Source: Streptomyces liliiviolaceus
GTDB taxonomy: Bacteria > Actinomycetota > Actinomycetes > Streptomycetales > Streptomycetaceae
Direction of reading: 5' to 3'
Length of the DNA stretch: 64,000 nucleotides
NCBI RefSeq assembly: GCF_018070025.1
Contig: NZ_JAGPYQ010000001.1
Location: forward strand, 3,348,001-3,412,000
Shown: in pieces, positions 52,719-60,923 of the stretch
How positions within the stretch are numbered: position 1 is the stretch's first letter
Layout: every line of letters starts with the position of its first letter
The notes under the pieces: model-generated
Database searches by the model: none
What the model saw: the letters and a program-made list of their open reading frames with translations, nothing else
Told to the model about the DNA's origin: nothing
Position numbers and translations under genes: made by a program

Positions 52719-53540
52719 TCAGAACCCGCGGGTGGTGAGCCACTCGTCCAGGGCGACGGAGACGATGTCGCCGATGGGCAGGTGGTCGAGTTCGTTGTCC
52801 AGGGCGAAGCGTTTGATCCGCTTCTTCAGCTTCAACGCTGCGGGGACCGAGGAGTCCAGGCTCTCGCGGGTGATGATGCGCTGGTTGAGGACCACGGCGG
52901 CCTCGGGGATGTTTGTGGGTCGGCCGGGCCCGTGGGCCCAGGGTGTTCCCTCGCTTGCTGCTGGTTGTGCTCGCGCGTCCTGCTCATACGACAGGCCTCG
53001 AACGTCGTCCCGCACAGGAAACGTTGTGCTGGCCGCCGGGGGAAGCGCTGCTGAATGGACCGCGATCTCGGCAGCTTGTGCCGCCGCTGGGTCCGTCCGG
53101 GTGTGGTGGGACGCTCTGTTCCGCGGAGCGTGGTCGGCAGTCTGCGCTTGCTCCTGGCCCGCAACCGGAAGTCCGCCCGAACTCAGCCGTGCTTGCGAAC
53201 TGCTGATGGCAGTGGCCGCCGGCTCGCGGGATACGGAGTTGTGCTCCGCGGCATGCGTGGGCGGCTGTGCGGCCGGTGTTGCGGAGGAGTGTCGTTCTGT
53301 AGACGCTGTGGTGGTGTGGCCTTCGGCTTGCGGGTTGTCAGAGATTGCGGAGGCCGAGGGGCGCACCTGTGACGTGTTGACCTGCGCGTCGTCTGCTGTT
53401 TGAGCGGCGGCTTGTTCCGCGGCGAACTGCTCGGGGGTGAGTTCGGCGGCCGGCGGGGGTGGAGACGGAGCCGTCTTCTTTGCCGTGGTGCCCAGGGCAC
53501 GCCCTTTGGAGCGGGGCGGGGGCTTCATCCTGTCGGTCAT
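52719..53540 (-). CDS. ParB-like partition protein with a long disordered N-terminus
   Basis: 273 residues. Residues 1-205 are low-complexity, rich in Ala, Pro, Ser, Thr and Gln. The C-terminal 65 residues form a folded DNA-binding domain (GRPTNIPEAAVVLNQRIITR, ALKLKKRIKRFALDNELD, GDIVSVALDEWLTTRGF). ATGA overlap with the ParA gene shows translational coupling. In ParA partition systems the partner binds the centromere and stimulates the ATPase. The canonical ParB HTH and CTP-binding domain are absent, so it is closer to small plasmid ParB/ParG-type partners. Confidence 0.65.
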   Translation of the reverse strand: MTDRMKPPPRSKGRALGTTAKKTAPSPPPPAAELTPEQFAAEQAAAQTADDAQVNTSQVRPSASAISDNPQAEGHTTTASTERHSSATPAAQPPTHAAEHNSVSREPAATAISSSQARLSSGGLPVAGQEQAQTADHAPRNRASHHTRTDPAAAQAAEIAVHSAALPPAASTTFPVRDDVRGLSYEQDARAQPAASEGTPWAHGPGRPTNIPEAAVVLNQRIITRESLDSSVPAALKLKKRIKRFALDNELDHLPIGDIVSVALDEWLTTRGF

Positions 53541-54253
53541 GCTGCGTTGAGCTCCTTCATGAGTGCGGTGTACTCGCTGAGGTCGGTGGGGATTTCGCCG
53601 AAGGCCTCCATGTAGTGGACCCAGGCGTGGATGACGGTGTCGGCGAGCGGGAACGGTTCGTCGCGGTCCGGGCCGATGCCTTCGCCCTTCTCGGGCTGGA
53701 GCAGCTTGTCCTTGGCGGTGCGGGGGAGGCTGGTGCGGTCGTCGGCTTTGACCATCACGACGTGGGCGGTGATGTCGCGGGTGTTGCGGGCTGCGGCGCG
53801 CTCGGCTTCGTCGAAGGTGGCGACGAGTTTGCGGCGTTCGATCTTGGTGGGGGCGACCGGCACGATCAGCCGGTTCGCCTCGGTGACGGCCTCGTGGAAC
53901 AGCTTGGCGCTGCCGCCGCCGACGTCGATGACGATCGCTGCGAACTCGGCGCGCTTGTCGCGGATGTATTCGGCGATGTCATCGAACGGGTAGCGCTCGA
54001 TGACCAGGTTGCTGGGGATCTCGAAGCCGGCGGACGCCGCGACTTTGAACCAGTCGTAGGCGGACTGGCTGGTCGCGTCCGCGTCGAGCAGCAGGGTGGG
54101 CAGGCCCAGCACGATGGCGTAGTAGAGGGCGATGAACCAGGCGGAGGTGGTCTTGCCGGTGCCGCCCTTGAGCATGCCGATGACGATGACGAAGGCGTCC
54201 CAGACATCGGCCGTGGTTTTGGCCAGGGTCTTGTGACGGGTGAGTTCATTCAC
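53537..54253 (-). CDS. parA: ParA-family partition ATPase
   Basis: The protein has 238 residues. GTG 54253 lies 9 nt after GGAG; the frame extends upstream without a site. The deviant Walker A is GMLKGGTGKTTSAWFIAL (signature Lys in KGG), the A' region LLLDADATSQSA and the Walker B region IVIDVGGGSAK, as in plasmid ParA/Soj proteins. It drives DNA segregation of a low-copy plasmid by nucleoid surfing. It is coupled to the ParB-like gene and follows a helix-turn-helix gene. Confidence 0.9.
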   Translation of the reverse strand: MNELTRHKTLAKTTADVWDAFVIVIGMLKGGTGKTTSAWFIALYYAIVLGLPTLLLDADATSQSAYDWFKVAASAGFEIPSNLVIERYPFDDIAEYIRDKRAEFAAIVIDVGGGSAKLFHEAVTEANRLIVPVAPTKIERRKLVATFDEAERAAARNTRDITAHVVMVKADDRTSLPRTAKDKLLQPEKGEGIGPDRDEPFPLADTVIHAWVHYMEAFGEIPTDLSEYTALMKELNAA

Positions 54254-54431
54254 GTGCGTGATCTCCTGAAATGGAAGAGGCGATGCATTGCGGTGCGGGT
54301 CGACGCCGTCGACGCGTGGCGGCTTGCGCGACATGGAGGTGCGCGTGCCGTACGCCTGTAGCCGGGTTGGTGCGCGCGTGCGCTGGTGTCCTGGCCAGCG
54401 CTGGCGGCGACAGCGGCGGAACTCGGGCTGC

Positions 54432-55007
54432 TCATGAGCGCCGCCTGCGGTGGGGAGTCGGGCCGTGTCGGTGCGGGGGCCGCATCCGGGTCTTGGCCAG
54501 GCGCAGGAGCCGGTAGACCGTGGTGACGGAGTAATGGCACTCCTCGGCCAGTTCCGGCACGGAAGCCCCGGCCTCGTACTTCACCCGCAGGGACACGGCG
54601 AGCTTCTTGCGGGCTGGAGCGTCCGCAGCCGAGCGCATCCGCAGCGTCTGCTGTGTGGTGCGCGGGGTGCCGCCAGCCTCGATCAGCAGACAGCGTGCGG
54701 CACGTCGTGTTCCGGCTCCGGCTGCGGCCAGGTCGGTGAGGGTTGCGCCGTGCTTGTCGTAGAGGGTGCGCAGCCGGGTAGCCAGATTCCGCCGGGCCTG
54801 TGGGTCCTCACGCAGGCGGCGGGTCTGCCACGAGGTGCGCATCACCGTCCGGGCTTGCCGCAGGCGGTTGAGGACCGTGCCGTAGGAGAGGCCGCTCGTG
54901 GCGACGAGGTCGGCGACCGTGGCCCCGGCTTCGTACTGCTTCCGCAGCGCTTGAGGAGTGGGCTCGTCTTCCTGGGCAGCGGCAGGTGGTTGGGGTTGTG
55001 GGTTCAT
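54432..55007 (-). CDS. Helix-turn-helix protein of the plasmid-like module
   Basis: 191 residues. ATG 55007 overlaps the upstream stop (ATGA). There are two similar helix-turn-helix segments: ALRKQYEAGATVADLVATSG then LSYGTVLNRLRQAR (about 21-57), and SLRVKYEAGASVPELAEECH then YSVTTVYRLLRLAK near the C-terminus. Between them lies a third divergent copy (RTLYDKHGATLTDLAAAGAG). The tail is very basic (RPPHRHGPTPHRRRRS). A repeat-binding replication or telomere-associated role is possible; I know no named homologue. Confidence 0.65.
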   Translation of the reverse strand: MNPQPQPPAAAQEDEPTPQALRKQYEAGATVADLVATSGLSYGTVLNRLRQARTVMRTSWQTRRLREDPQARRNLATRLRTLYDKHGATLTDLAAAGAGTRRAARCLLIEAGGTPRTTQQTLRMRSAADAPARKKLAVSLRVKYEAGASVPELAEECHYSVTTVYRLLRLAKTRMRPPHRHGPTPHRRRRS

Positions 55008-56506
55008 GCGGCGGACTCCCATTCGCTGAGGGCTTGGGCATGGGCTGCTGCCAGCTCGTCGTAACTGCGCTGGTCGGCTGGGGTGATGAGGATGAGGCGC
55101 CCGTCGGTGGCCACCCGCCAGTCCGCGGCGGGGCGTCCGGTCGTCGGGTCGAGGACGGAACCGTCGGGGGAGCACCAATGGGCCGGGATCTCGTCAGCCC
55201 GCGGTGCCGGGACCAGGACCGTGCGGCCGTCGCGCACGATCACCACGGCTCTGCTGCAGTGCTCCGTGAGCCGTTCCAGCGCCTGGCGATAGACCGCGCG
55301 TTCAGCCATGTGTAGGGCTTTGCGCTGGGCAGCCGTGCCCGCGGTGCCGTAAGCGTGGGCGAGGGCGTCCCAGCCCTGCGCGGGGAGCCCTTTTGGCCTC
55401 GGTTCTGATGCGTCAGGGGGCAGCCCAATGCCTTGCAGGGCCTGCGGTGTCAGAGCCCACGTCTGACCGTCCTGTCGGACCAGGCCGTGTAGGGCGAGGC
55501 GTCGCAGAGTGCGATAGGCAGTGGCACGGGAAACTGAGGATGAGCCGACCAGCTCTTCGACAGTCTGTCCGGAATACAGGTGCAGGGCGCCGATGATCAT
55601 CAGTGCGGAGCTGCCGAGGCCGTGAAGGGTGAAGGCGTCGTGGCCCATCAGACGGCCGATGACGGTGGAGTCGATGTCGGCCGCCGCACCTGTCTCAGGG
55701 GTGGGCCACTCCTCAAGTGCCAGGTCGGGGGGGAACTGAGTGGTCCGGACACGAGACGTCGAAGAGGACATGCCGTAGGCGCGGTTGTCGAAGTCGAGGT
55801 ACCAGGTCGAGCCTTCGCGGCCGTGGCCGACCCGCAGCCGGCGTAGCCATCCCCGCGGCTTGAGGACCAGTTCGTAGACGGCCCGCAGGGTCGTGCGGGA
55901 GATCCCGGCTTCCTCCGCGGTCTGCCGCTCGCTGGCATGGTGCAGGGGACCGCCCGCGATCTCGGCGAAGTTCAGATGCGCCCGCAGCACCCGCAGCGCG
56001 GTCCGCCCCCGCGTGCCGCGCCAGGGCGTCGTCTCGATGCGGTCGCGCAGCGCGGCGAGGACCTCGTACGCGTGGTGACGGGACTCGACCCTGGTGCTGT
56101 CGTGGACGGCGGCCGAAGCGCTGGCCCACACCCGGCGGAGGTAGTCCAGGGCGCGCGGCTGTCCGGAGCGCAGTGCGAGGTGGCGCGCGTGCCGCCCGCC
56201 CTCGTGCTCGGGGTGCAACAGCAGCCGTGTCAGCTCGTCGACGGTTCCGCCGGCACGCGCCACATGACAGGCGATCGCCGCGGTGATCCGATGCCCGTGC
56301 TCCGCCGCACCCTGACGGTCGCTGCGCAGGGCCAGGGTCCGGCCGTCGGAGCCGGTTCTGCTGTAGCTGCCGGCTGCGTAGCGGCCGGTGAGATCTCCGA
56401 GCAGGATCAGGTCAGCGGCGGAGCGGGGCAGTCGGTGAAGGCCCAGCCATTCCTGCGGGTGGGGAAGTCGTCGGTGTAGGTCTGTCCGGTGGGTGGTGTG
56501 TGGCAC
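55004..56506 (-). CDS. Large winged-helix protein, possible plasmid replication initiator
   Basis: About 500 residues. GTG 56506 is suggested as start because it follows the inverted repeats at 56537-56627; the frame is open to 56584, so the start is uncertain. Visible segments: PRSAADLILLGDLTGRYAAG, RTALRVLRAHLNFAEIAGGP, RQTAEEAGISRTTLRAVYEL (helix-turn-helix), STWYLDFDN and GQTVEELVGSSSVSRATAYR (second winged helix). Two winged helices and a position at the head of a par operon suit a plasmid Rep protein. No known Rep signature is recognised, so this is inference from context. Confidence 0.5.
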   Translation of the reverse strand: MPHTTHRTDLHRRLPHPQEWLGLHRLPRSAADLILLGDLTGRYAAGSYSRTGSDGRTLALRSDRQGAAEHGHRITAAIACHVARAGGTVDELTRLLLHPEHEGGRHARHLALRSGQPRALDYLRRVWASASAAVHDSTRVESRHHAYEVLAALRDRIETTPWRGTRGRTALRVLRAHLNFAEIAGGPLHHASERQTAEEAGISRTTLRAVYELVLKPRGWLRRLRVGHGREGSTWYLDFDNRAYGMSSSTSRVRTTQFPPDLALEEWPTPETGAAADIDSTVIGRLMGHDAFTLHGLGSSALMIIGALHLYSGQTVEELVGSSSVSRATAYRTLRRLALHGLVRQDGQTWALTPQALQGIGLPPDASEPRPKGLPAQGWDALAHAYGTAGTAAQRKALHMAERAVYRQALERLTEHCSRAVVIVRDGRTVLVPAPRADEIPAHWCSPDGSVLDPTTGRPAADWRVATDGRLILITPADQRSYDELAAAHAQALSEWESAA

Positions 56507-56536
56507 AGTGGAGTCGTCTCGCAAAGACGAGGACGC

Positions 56537-56563
56537 CACCTGCGCCTGCGAAAACCGCAGGTG
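56537..56563. repeat. Inverted repeat upstream of the winged-helix gene
   Basis: CACCTGCG (56537-56544) and CGCAGGTG (56556-56563) about 30 bp before the proposed start; likely operator or origin element. Confidence 0.45.
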
Positions 56564-56595
56564 ATGTCCGGGACCGACCTCCAATCGGTGCCAGA

Positions 56596-56627
56596 GAAGC
56601 CTCCAGGATTGCCTTCCTGGAGGCTTC
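56596..56627. repeat. 13-bp perfect inverted repeat
   Basis: GAAGCCTCCAGGA (56596-56608), 6-nt loop, TCCTGGAGGCTTC (56615-56627). It could end transcription entering from the right or be part of a replication origin or regulatory site. Confidence 0.55.
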
Positions 56628-56631
56628 TGTA

Positions 56632-56920
56632 TGCCTGGCTCCGACCCTGGAGGCAGGCGTCCCCACCGCAGCTCGACCGAAAGCGATTCCCGAGGGCTGC
56701 CCGAGAAAAGCAGCGCCTGCTCAACACCGCCCGACCTGCACCAACTCGGTTCTTGTCAGGGGCGATTGCCTCTGACGGGCTCCGAGTGGCTCCGGTCGAA
56801 TCGGGGTCGAATCAGAGCGGTTTTCTCTGACTGCCTTCGAATGTCTCTGCAACCCGACCTAGCAGGTCACAACCGATCCAGCCCGCGAAAGCGCAGGCCA
56901 GAAAGGTGCGTCAGAAAAAC
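56632..56920. other. Non-coding stretch between the plasmid-like module and attR
   Basis: No gene is seen. It has repeated CGGTCGAATCGGGGTCGAAT motifs near 56797-56820 that could be recombinase or initiator sites. No integrase or excisionase gene is present. Confidence 0.35.
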
Positions 56921-56946
56921 CCGGCGTACAGCCCGACTCGTCTGCC
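56921..56946. repeat. Putative attR: second copy of the rnpB 3'-end repeat
   Basis: 26 bp identical to 14066-14091, beginning CCGGCGTACAGCC. The bases before it (CAGAAAAA) are also close to rnpB, but nothing farther upstream is, so only the 3' tip of the RNA gene is present. Ordinary chromosomal-type genes start just to the right. Confidence 0.6.
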
Positions 56947-56997
56947 CGCAGCGCCCTCCCCGGGCGCCCGGGAACGGCGGGGCAGCGGGCCGGCGGG

Positions 56998-57447
56998 TCA
57001 GCGGGTCGACGTGACCCGGTTTTCCTTCAGGGTGCCGCAGTTCGAGCCCGTGATCTGTACGAATACGTTGTTGATGCTGCCGCCCCAGTCGATGCAGTGG
57101 CCCTTGCCGTACACGTACGCCGGGCCCGCGTACGACGTGTACGCGCCGTCGTCGCCGGCGCCTTCCTGGGTTTCGGGGACGTAGACGTACGCGGACATGT
57201 TCACCGCGGTGCCCGGGTTGTTGCGGATGGTCGCCACACAGTTCTGGCCGTTCGCGGCGTTGTACGTCAGATAGACGGTGCCCTGGGTGCCGATGGCCGC
57301 CGAATTCACGGTCTTGTAGGAGCTTCCGCAGACCTTCTGCGGTGTGGTGTTGGGCGCGGCCGAGGCGGGCGCCGCCAGCGCGGTCGTGGTCCCCACCGCC
57401 AGGGCGGCGAACGCGGCAGCGGTCAGGACGGAACGGTTGAATCTCAT
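56998..57447 (-). CDS. sapA: Spore-associated protein A-like secreted protein
   Basis: 149 residues with a signal peptide ending APASAAP. NTTPQKVCGSSYKTVNSAAI, then GTVYLTYNAANGQNCVATIR and SYAGPAYVYGKGHCIDWGG, follows Streptomyces SapA and relatives. It has four Cys (KVCGS, QNCVA, GHCID, SNCGT) that would make two disulfides. SapA coats spores in S. coelicolor. AAGGGGGAAG precedes the ATG. Alone on its strand, the first gene right of attR. Confidence 0.8.
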   Translation of the reverse strand: MRFNRSVLTAAAFAALAVGTTTALAAPASAAPNTTPQKVCGSSYKTVNSAAIGTQGTVYLTYNAANGQNCVATIRNNPGTAVNMSAYVYVPETQEGAGDDGAYTSYAGPAYVYGKGHCIDWGGSINNVFVQITGSNCGTLKENRVTSTR

Positions 57448-57616
57448 GCTTCCCCCTTGTGGTCCATGAAATGTGGTTCATGAACTGTTGTGCGAGTTCT
57501 GTTGTACGAGTTCTGTGGTGCGTGGGATTCAGTGTCCGTGCCTGTGTTGACGTGCCGCAAAGCTTTCAATGATGGTCGAATAGTCCGGGTGCGGGGAGGA
57601 CCGAACAGTGGCTCGG

Positions 57617-58321
57617 TCATTTGCCGTACGCCTGCCGCCAGCGCGCCCGGTGGCGGAAGTCTCCCTGGCCCCGACCGTTCACGCCCCATAAGGAGGCGAG
57701 CGGGACTCCGTTGTTCCAGAGCCCCAGGTGGTCCCGGTGCACGGCGAGGATTCCGTGCTCGACCGCGAACTCCTCGGAAGGGCGGCTGAATCGCGTGGTC
57801 GCCACGAAGACGGCCAGATCTGCGCGGAAGTGCACCTTGGCGCCCAGCAGATCGCGCAGTTCGCGGCTCGCGATCGTGCTGCTCGGTGTGTACCGCTTGC
57901 ACTGGATCACCATGGTCCGGCCGTCCGGGAGCCGCCCGAGGACATCGGCGCCGTTGTCGTGCGAACCGCCCACCCGGCGGACCTCCGTACACCCGTCGCG
58001 GCGGCACAGACCGGCGACCAGTTCCTCGAACTCCGTGCCGGTCATGGCGTCCACCTCCGCGAGGGTCCGGCGGCCGGCCTCCACCTCGTCGTTCCGACGC
58101 CAGCGGCGGTCCTGCGCGCGCACGATCCGGTCCGTGCGCCACAGCCACCAGCCCACCGTCGCGATGCAGACGAAGAGCACGGCCGCCATGACGTACGGCC
58201 ACACGGTCGACCAGGACAATGCGAGGAGGCCCAGCAGTACCACGCCGCCGATCACGGCCGCCTTCACCCGTGTACGTACCCGTGCACGTGTCTGTGCTTT
58301 CTGCCGCTTGCGAGCAGTCAT
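57617..58321 (-). CDS. Membrane-anchored Mrr-like restriction endonuclease
   Basis: The protein has 234 residues; ATG 58321 follows GGAGGG by 7-8 nt. After a basic start, two membrane helices (AVIGGVVLLGLLALSW and WPYVMAAVLFVCIATVGWWL) precede the Mrr-cat domain: MTGTEFEELVAGLCRRDG, then NGADVLGRLPDGRTMVIQCK (catalytic Asp, Gln-x-Lys). Such membrane-tethered Mrr-type nucleases are common in streptomycetes and may cut modified or incoming DNA. Single gene. Confidence 0.88.
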   Translation of the reverse strand: MTARKRQKAQTRARVRTRVKAAVIGGVVLLGLLALSWSTVWPYVMAAVLFVCIATVGWWLWRTDRIVRAQDRRWRRNDEVEAGRRTLAEVDAMTGTEFEELVAGLCRRDGCTEVRRVGGSHDNGADVLGRLPDGRTMVIQCKRYTPSSTIASRELRDLLGAKVHFRADLAVFVATTRFSRPSEEFAVEHGILAVHRDHLGLWNNGVPLASLWGVNGRGQGDFRHRARWRQAYGK

Positions 58322-58508
58322 CCCCGTACCCTCCTGACGTTCCGCCGTCCTGCCGTCCAGCCGTTCTGCCGTTCCGTTGGGCAGTCTGGGCAGTGCGTCG
58401 GTGGGCCGGAAGAGCGCGAGTCGGCCATGGTCCGAGCGTCCTTCGCGCCTCACTCGCCGGTGACGGCCGACGCCGGGCCGGTCGTCACCGACGAGCTCCG
58501 GCGGTGGG

Positions 58509-59189
58509 TCAGGGAGCCACCGCCTGACCGGTCTGCGGGGAGATCCGGCCGGCGCACAGGCCCCGGGCGGTCAGGCTCTGGGCGATGCGCGGGATCGCGG
58601 CGAGCGTGTTGGCCGGCCAGTCGTGCATGAGGATGACCTGGCCGTTGCCGAGCCGTCCGACGGCCTGCACGATCGCGTCCGTGCTCGCGTTGTTCCAGTC
58701 CTGCGAGTCCACGTTCCAGATGATCTCGGTCAGCCCGTACTTGGCCTCGACCGCCCGGACCGTCGCGTTGGTCTCGCCGTACGGCGGCCGGAACAGTTTC
58801 GGCGTACCGCCGCCCGCGGCCGCGATCGCCTGCCGGGTCCGCGAGATCTCCGAGTCGATCTGCGCCTGGCCGAGCTGGGTCAGATGCGGGTGGGTGTAGC
58901 TGTGGTTGCCGACCCACATGCCCGCGCCGACCTGGGCCTGCACCCGGGACGGGTTGGCTGCGGCGTAGTTGCCCTGGTTGAACATCGTGGCCCGCAGCCC
59001 GTTCTGTGTGAGCGCGCCGAGCAGGGCCGGTGTGCTGCCGGACGGGCCGTCGTCGAAGGTCAGCCCGACGTATCCGTTGCAGGCGGCGGCGTGCACCGGA
59101 GCGGCGCCGACGGTGAGCGTGCCCGCCGCCGTCAGCGCGACCGCGGCCACCGCCGTCGTCCAGGGGCGCGGCCGGGCGCCGGTGCTCAC
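58509..59189 (-). CDS. axeA: Secreted polysaccharide deacetylase (CE4), acetylxylan esterase-like
   Basis: The protein has 226 residues with a signal peptide ending PVHAAAC. NodB-fold motifs: LTFDDGPSG (Asp46-Asp47), HSYTHPHL (His96, His100), [10 protein letters not shown] and ILMHDW (last catalytic His). It would remove acetyl groups from xylan or chitin chains. Its start overlaps the xylanase stop, as in the S. lividans xlnB-axeA pair, hence the symbol. Here it ends after the catalytic domain without the C-terminal xylan-binding module found in AxeA. Confidence 0.88.
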   Translation of the reverse strand: MSTGARPRPWTTAVAAVALTAAGTLTVGAAPVHAAACNGYVGLTFDDGPSGSTPALLGALTQNGLRATMFNQGNYAAANPSRVQAQVGAGMWVGNHSYTHPHLTQLGQAQIDSEISRTRQAIAAAGGGTPKLFRPPYGETNATVRAVEAKYGLTEIIWNVDSQDWNNASTDAIVQAVGRLGNGQVILMHDWPANTLAAIPRIAQSLTARGLCAGRISPQTGQAVAP

Positions 59190-59857
59190 GCCGCCACCGT
59201 GATGCTGGAGCTGCCGCTGCTCTGGTAACCCTCGGTCGCGAGGATCATGTAGTACTTGAAGGTGCCGAGGGGCATCCCGGCCCGTGCCCAGGCGTCGAAG
59301 TGGTTGCCGCTGGTGATGCTGCCGCCGGTCCTCTTCGACTGCCGGACGCTCCAGTACTGGTTGAAGGTCTTGGTGCCCTCGACGGACGGGGCGTTGTACC
59401 GCGTCGTCTGGTAGATGTCGTACGTCCCGCCGTCGCTGGTGACCGTGCCCTTGTACGTGCCCGTGGGCCGGTACGTGCCCCAGTTGTCGACGATGTAGTA
59501 CTCGACCAGCGGGCTCGCCGTCCAGCCGTAGAGCGTCAGGTAGGCGTTGCCGGACGGGCTGAAGGAGCCCGAGTAGGTCACCGTCCTGCGGCTGCCGTTG
59601 CTCCAGCCCTTGCCGGCGACGAAGTTCCCGGTGTTCCTCCAGGTGGTGCCGTAACTGCCGCCGGAGCCCAGGTTCATGGAGACCGTGCCCTGCGCGTCCG
59701 TCCAGAACGAGTAGTAGTACCCGTTGTTCGTGCCGGTCTGGTTCGTGGTGACGACCGTGTCGGCGTGGGCCGTGCCGGGCAGCGTGAGCGCGGTCGCGGC
59801 GCCCAGCAGCAGGGCGCAGGCCTGCCTGCGGTTCGGCTGTGCGGGGGTGAGGTTCAT
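59186..59857 (-). CDS. xlnC: Secreted GH11 endo-1,4-beta-xylanase
   Basis: 223 residues; ATG 59857 lies after GGAGGG. The N-terminus has a Tat-like twin-arginine ([12 protein letters not shown]) and cleavage near AHADT. GH11 signatures: nucleophile Glu119 in [13 protein letters not shown], acid/base Glu209 in [11 protein letters not shown], and [13 protein letters not shown]. The protein ends after the catalytic domain with no binding module, like XlnC; Tat export is also known for XlnC. It cleaves xylan backbone, and the coupled CE4 esterase removes acetyl groups from the same polymer. Confidence 0.92.
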   Translation of the reverse strand: MNLTPAQPNRRQACALLLGAATALTLPGTAHADTVVTTNQTGTNNGYYYSFWTDAQGTVSMNLGSGGSYGTTWRNTGNFVAGKGWSNGSRRTVTYSGSFSPSGNAYLTLYGWTASPLVEYYIVDNWGTYRPTGTYKGTVTSDGGTYDIYQTTRYNAPSVEGTKTFNQYWSVRQSKRTGGSITSGNHFDAWARAGMPLGTFKYYMILATEGYQSSGSSSITVAA

Positions 59858-59946
59858 GTGCGGGTTCCCTCCGTCTTCCACGGGGCGGGTTTGGTCGAAC
59901 AGTGTTGACCTGGACCCGTCAAGCGTCAACATTTTCGCCCATGATT

Positions 59947-59959
59947 ACGAAACATTCGT
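59947..59959. promoter_or_regulatory. Candidate operator of the xylanase operon
   Basis: ACGAA ACA TTCGT is an interrupted palindrome about 90 bp before the xylanase start. It resembles the CGAAA-type palindromes reported upstream of Streptomyces xylanase genes. Confidence 0.4.
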
Positions 59960-60117
59960 GTCACGTGGGGTGGCGCAGGAGGGCTAATCACCTGGTGGGG
60001 ATGGCCGGTTGGAGGGCTTGCCGTATCGGCCGCGTGATATTCGTTCGGAGGAGATCAAATAGGAGAGGTCGGTTCTTCGAATGTTTCGGAGCGCTTACGT
60101 AGTGAAGCGCCGCGAAA

Positions 60118-60810
60118 TCATTCGGCGGTCGGGGGCGCCCCGGGCCCTTCCGTCCCCCAACCCGCCGCCCTCGCCGTGCCGATGAGCAGCGGCCAGAGCG
60201 CGGCGGCCATCGTCTCGGGTGTGCCGGGGCAGTCGCGGCGGAGCCAGTCGACGACCGTGCCGAGCACCGCGCCCGCCACGAACGCGGCGGCCGGATCGTG
60301 CGGGACGTCCGCCGGGTCCTCCGCCCGCTCCTTCGCCGGGTCCGCGTCGGTGGGCGCGGGCGCCGGCAGGGGGCGTACGGGAGTGCCGGTCTCCTCGGCC
60401 GGGACGCGGCGGACGTACGCCGCGACCGTCATCCGGTGCAGCAGGTGGTTGATGACACGGGCGCTGCCTTCGTCGCCCAGCAGGGCCCGGTAGAGCGGGG
60501 CGTGTGCGGCGACGTGCGCGAACAGCTCCGGCAACAGCTCGACCGTGGGGCTGCCCTCGGCGTTGAGCGGCGGAACGACCGTCGGGCTGGCCGCCACCAG
60601 CTCGTCGAAGACCGCCGTGCACGCGGCGGCGGCCAGATCGTGCACGTCGGTGTAGTGCTCGTAGAACGTCGACCGGTTGACGCTCGCGCGCTTCGTGATG
60701 TCGGAGACCGAGATCTGGCTGAGGTCGCGCTCGGCGATGAGTTCCCGCAGGGCGGTCTCCAGGGCGGCGCGGGAGCGGCGGGTGCGGGGGTCCATGGAGC
60801 GCGCGGGCAT
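60118..60810 (-). CDS. TetR-family repressor
   Basis: 230 residues from ATG 60810 (an ATG at 60795 is possible). The helix-turn-helix is SVSDITKRASVNRSTFYEHY, typical of TetR, followed by a helical ligand domain (DVHDLAAAACTAVFDELVAA and onwards) and a Pro/Asp-rich loop (PAPTDADPAKERAEDP). It is divergent from the SDR gene, with a perfect palindrome (60829-60862) between them, so it probably represses both. Confidence 0.88.
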   Translation of the reverse strand: MPARSMDPRTRRSRAALETALRELIAERDLSQISVSDITKRASVNRSTFYEHYTDVHDLAAAACTAVFDELVAASPTVVPPLNAEGSPTVELLPELFAHVAAHAPLYRALLGDEGSARVINHLLHRMTVAAYVRRVPAEETGTPVRPLPAPAPTDADPAKERAEDPADVPHDPAAAFVAGAVLGTVVDWLRRDCPGTPETMAAALWPLLIGTARAAGWGTEGPGAPPTAE

Positions 60811-60828
60811 GGGTGCGAGCCTATCCTT

Positions 60829-60862
60829 TCCAGCACGTGTCGGATAACCGACACGTGCTGGA
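60829..60862. promoter_or_regulatory. TetR operator between divergent genes
   Basis: TCCAGCACGTGTCGG (60829-60843), centre ATAA, and its exact complement (60848-60862). A further outer match (CTATC, GATAG) extends the symmetry. Confidence 0.8.
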
Positions 60863-60923
60863 TAGTGGGGGATCGGCTGAGCACGGGCCACGCGCCTGTG
60901 CCGACCTCCGGGGAGGACCGGCG

